A DNA stretch of 64,000 nt from assembly GCF_028288225.1 (NCBI RefSeq), contig NZ_JAQBOC010000017.1, forward strand, positions 1 through 64,000. The letters run 5' to 3'. The position numbers were made by a program, and so were the translations under genes. A model generated the notes under the pieces. The model ran no database searches. It was given only the letters and a program-made list of their open reading frames with translations, and was not told the origin of the DNA. Each line of letters starts with the position of its first letter. Position 1 is the stretch's first letter. Source of the stretch: Mucilaginibacter sp. (GTDB lineage: Bacteria; Bacteroidota; Bacteroidia; Sphingobacteriales; Sphingobacteriaceae). Shown piece after piece: positions 62,245 to 64,000 of this stretch.

Positions 62245-63345
62245 ATGAAAAGTCTGAAAAATTATAGTCTGAAAATAATTGTGCTGATTGCTGTACTGTT
62301 TGTTTGTATAACCAATGCAAATGCACAAAGTAAATTCAGGGTTGGCGTAGCTGGTTTAAATCACGATCATATTTACAATATTTTGAATGATTACAGGAAA
62401 GGCAGGGTAAATATTGTCGGCATAGCCGAACCCAATAAACATTTGTGGGAGAAATACGGCAAACAGTTCCATATCCCCGATACTTTATTTTTTACTGACC
62501 TTAAAACTATGATAGCCAAATGCAAACCAGCTATTGTATTAGGTTATAATGCCGTTGGCAACCATGTTGATGTGGTTGAGGTATGTGCTCCATTGGGCAT
62601 CCCGGTAATGGTAGAAAAGCCTTTGGCTGCTACTTTGATACAGGCTAAACGGATTGAAACACTTGCAAATAAATATCATATAACCGTGCTGACTAATTAC
62701 GAAACTACATGGTATCCGTCTTTCCAGGGCATTTATGATATTGTAAATAAAGACAGCATTGGTGCCATTCGTAAAATGGTAGCGCACGATGGGCACCAGG
62801 GCCCGCGTGAGATTGGCTGCAGTGAGGAGTTTTTAGCCTGGCTTACCGATCCTGTTTTAAACGGAGCAGGCGCCCTTAACGATTTTGGCTGTTATGGCGC
62901 TGATTTAATGACGTGGCTGATGCATGGCCAAAGGCCAATTGCAGTATATGCAGTTGCAAAACATTACAAGCCAAATGTTTATCCTAAAGTTGAAGATGAT
63001 GCCACCATAACAGTTGAATATCCTACAGCTACCGGATTAATCGAAGGATCATGGGCGTGGCCGTTTAGCATCAAAGATCTTGAAGTTTTTGGCGAAAAAG
63101 GCTATTTGCATGCAACAGATATGAAAAACCTGAGCATGCGGATGCGTGAAAATAAAAAAAGCGTAATAGACTTAAAACCGTTAACTGAACCAAATGATGA
63201 TCCGGTTACGTATTTTAACGCCTTTTTGCAAAAGAAGATTAAAGGTGATGATGACCGTACCTCATTAAAATACAATATGATAGTGATGGAGATTCTGGAT
63301 GCCGCCAAAAGATCAATTAAGGAGGGGAAGCGGATAGTGTTATAA
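62245..63345 (+). CDS. Secreted Gfo/Idh/MocA family oxidoreductase
   Basis: 366 residues from the ATG at 62245, 7 nt after the GH92 stop. A signal peptide (to about NANAQ at 28) precedes a Rossmann domain (VGVAGLNHDHIYNILNDY, VEKPLAA) and a C-terminal oxidoreductase domain (GAGALNDFGCYGADLMTWLM). Family members are NAD(P)-dependent sugar oxidoreductases, and some secreted Bacteroidota members act on glycosides by a redox mechanism. An upstream in-frame ATG (62188) inside the GH92 gene is rejected because it would precede the signal peptide. Confidence 0.9.
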   Translation: MKSLKNYSLKIIVLIAVLFVCITNANAQSKFRVGVAGLNHDHIYNILNDYRKGRVNIVGIAEPNKHLWEKYGKQFHIPDTLFFTDLKTMIAKCKPAIVLGYNAVGNHVDVVEVCAPLGIPVMVEKPLAATLIQAKRIETLANKYHITVLTNYETTWYPSFQGIYDIVNKDSIGAIRKMVAHDGHQGPREIGCSEEFLAWLTDPVLNGAGALNDFGCYGADLMTWLMHGQRPIAVYAVAKHYKPNVYPKVEDDATITVEYPTATGLIEGSWAWPFSIKDLEVFGEKGYLHATDMKNLSMRMRENKKSVIDLKPLTEPNDDPVTYFNAFLQKKIKGDDDRTSLKYNMIVMEILDAAKRSIKEGKRIVL

Positions 63346-63349
63346 CTTG

Positions 63350-63465
63350 AATAGGGTGATTGGGGTGACTAAGTTGGATTGAGTTGATTTGGTTTGTTAC
63401 CATTGTTTTTTTTAACCAAATCAACTCAATCAACTCAATCTAACCAATCCAACTTAATCCAACAT
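63350..63465. repeat. Intergenic inverted repeat of the GTTGATTgAGTTG family
   Basis: GATTGAGTTGATTTGGTT (63377-63394) and its perfect complement at 63414-63431 form an 18-bp stem with a 19-nt T-rich loop; further words (CAACTCAATC, CCAATCCAACTTAATCC) extend the right arm. It lies right after the oxidoreductase gene and may terminate it. Confidence 0.75.
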
Positions 63466-63492
63466 AAACAATTAACCAGAAGAAAAAAATAT

Positions 63493-63500
63493 TACTTTTG
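63493..63500 (+). promoter_or_regulatory. Candidate -7 box for the deacetylase gene
   Basis: TACTTTTG matches TAnnTTTG, with the ATG 40 nt downstream at 63540. Confidence 0.5.
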
Positions 63501-63539
63501 CCGCAGTTATTGATATTTTAATACCTCGAGAATCTATAT

Positions 63540-64000
63540 ATGATAAAACAACTTCTAACTGCGGCGAGCCTGTGCTTTTTAAGCTTGGCGGCTTCTGCGC
63601 AAGGTAATAATGCAGCCATAATGGCCCGTAAACAAGTTCCGGTTATTTGCTACCACCAAATTCGGGACTGGCGACCAAAAGATTCAAAAAATGCAAAGGA
63701 TTATATTATTCCTGTTCAATCTTTTAAGGATCATATTAAAATGCTGGCAGATAGCGGATACCATTCCATATTGCCCGATCAGTTGTATGATTACCTTACC
63801 AAAGGTACTGCACTTCCAAGCAAACCGGTTATGTTAACATTTGACGATACCGACCTTGACCAGTTTGAAGTGGCGCGCCCGACATTGAAAAAATACGGGT
63901 TTAAAGCTGTTTATTTTATCATGACGGTTTCACTAGGAAGGCCTCATTACATGAGCAAGGAGCAAGTTAAACAATTATCTGACGAAGGAAATATAATAGG
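63540..64000 (+). CDS. Polysaccharide deacetylase family protein (5' part)
   Basis: The first 153 codons are visible and the gene runs off the window. A signal peptide (MIKQLLTAASLCFLSLAASAQ) is followed by VPVICYHQIRDW and the NodB-type motif PVMLTFDDTD, whose two Asp residues bind metal and act in catalysis, then KKYGFKAVYFIM. It should remove acetyl groups from an N- or O-acetylated polysaccharide in the periplasm. It has its own promoter-like box and so may not belong to the PUL transcript. Confidence 0.9.
   Translation, partial: MIKQLLTAASLCFLSLAASAQGNNAAIMARKQVPVICYHQIRDWRPKDSKNAKDYIIPVQSFKDHIKMLADSGYHSILPDQLYDYLTKGTALPSKPVMLTFDDTDLDQFEVARPTLKKYGFKAVYFIMTVSLGRPHYMSKEQVKQLSDEGNII

Noticed and set aside
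2198..63465. Intergenic repeats interpreted as insertion sequence remnants
   Set aside because: No transposase frames, no terminal inverted repeats of defined length and no target duplications were seen.

Overview
The window looks like chromosomal DNA of a Bacteroidota bacterium of the Sphingobacteriaceae type (Mucilaginibacter or Pedobacter-like). The support is a SusC/SusD pair with an ECF sigma/FecR regulator, two TonB-linked receptors with carboxypeptidase-like N-terminal domains, tandem DUF4199 proteins, a BatA-like protein, a 30S THX gene, TAnnTTTG promoter boxes and a general lack of Shine-Dalgarno sequences. The genus is an inference. No tRNA, rRNA, transposase or CRISPR array was seen.

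Layout. 1-7.7 kb: 5' end of rplU, a DAACS symporter with an extra N-terminal coil, YbjQ, a GMC oxidoreductase beside a secreted sugar-isomerase-like protein, a MOSC protein and a BNR-type lipoprotein. 7.8-19 kb: a sulfur block with an Rrf2 regulator, a TonB receptor and one operon taking sulfate to sulfide: a short Met/Cys-containing leader ORF with an attenuator-like stem-loop pair, siroheme sulfite reductase with an extra helical C-terminus, cobA, a siroheme-synthase/TSUP-permease fusion, cysH, cysD and cysN. 19-24.4 kb: msrA, small proteins, a sorbosone-dehydrogenase-like lipoprotein with a cytochrome c, and a TPR gene preceded by a frameshifted small gene. 24.5-31.6 kb: two glycosyltransferases, a membrane protein, a GH3-family protein, dxr and rseP. 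31.7-37 kb (minus): BatA-like protein, a dihydroorotase homologue lacking key metal ligands, an acidic protein and two DUF4199 proteins. 37.4-48 kb: DUF72, a GH20 hexosaminidase, THX, trxB, an M19 dipeptidase group and a carboxylase beta subunit. 48-51.5 kb: POT transporter, DPM1-like transferase, ruvB. 51.7-64 kb: a polysaccharide utilisation locus with ECF sigma, FecR, SusC, SusD, GH92 mannosidase, a secreted Gfo/Idh/MocA protein and a truncated polysaccharide deacetylase.

The main items beyond ordinary annotation are: (1) a leader ORF and two mutually exclusive hairpins before the sulfite reductase, as expected for transcription attenuation; (2) a precorrin-2 dehydrogenase/TSUP fusion in the same operon; (3) a possible antisense RNA of about 100 nt across the SusC leader; (4) many intergenic hairpins built from a few short repeated words, some overlapping stop or start codons of neighbouring genes; (5) a small gene upstream of the TPR gene that a single-base change in an A5 run would restore.

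All calls are from reading the sequence; no similarity search or folding program was run. Family names rest on recognised motifs and overall protein character.
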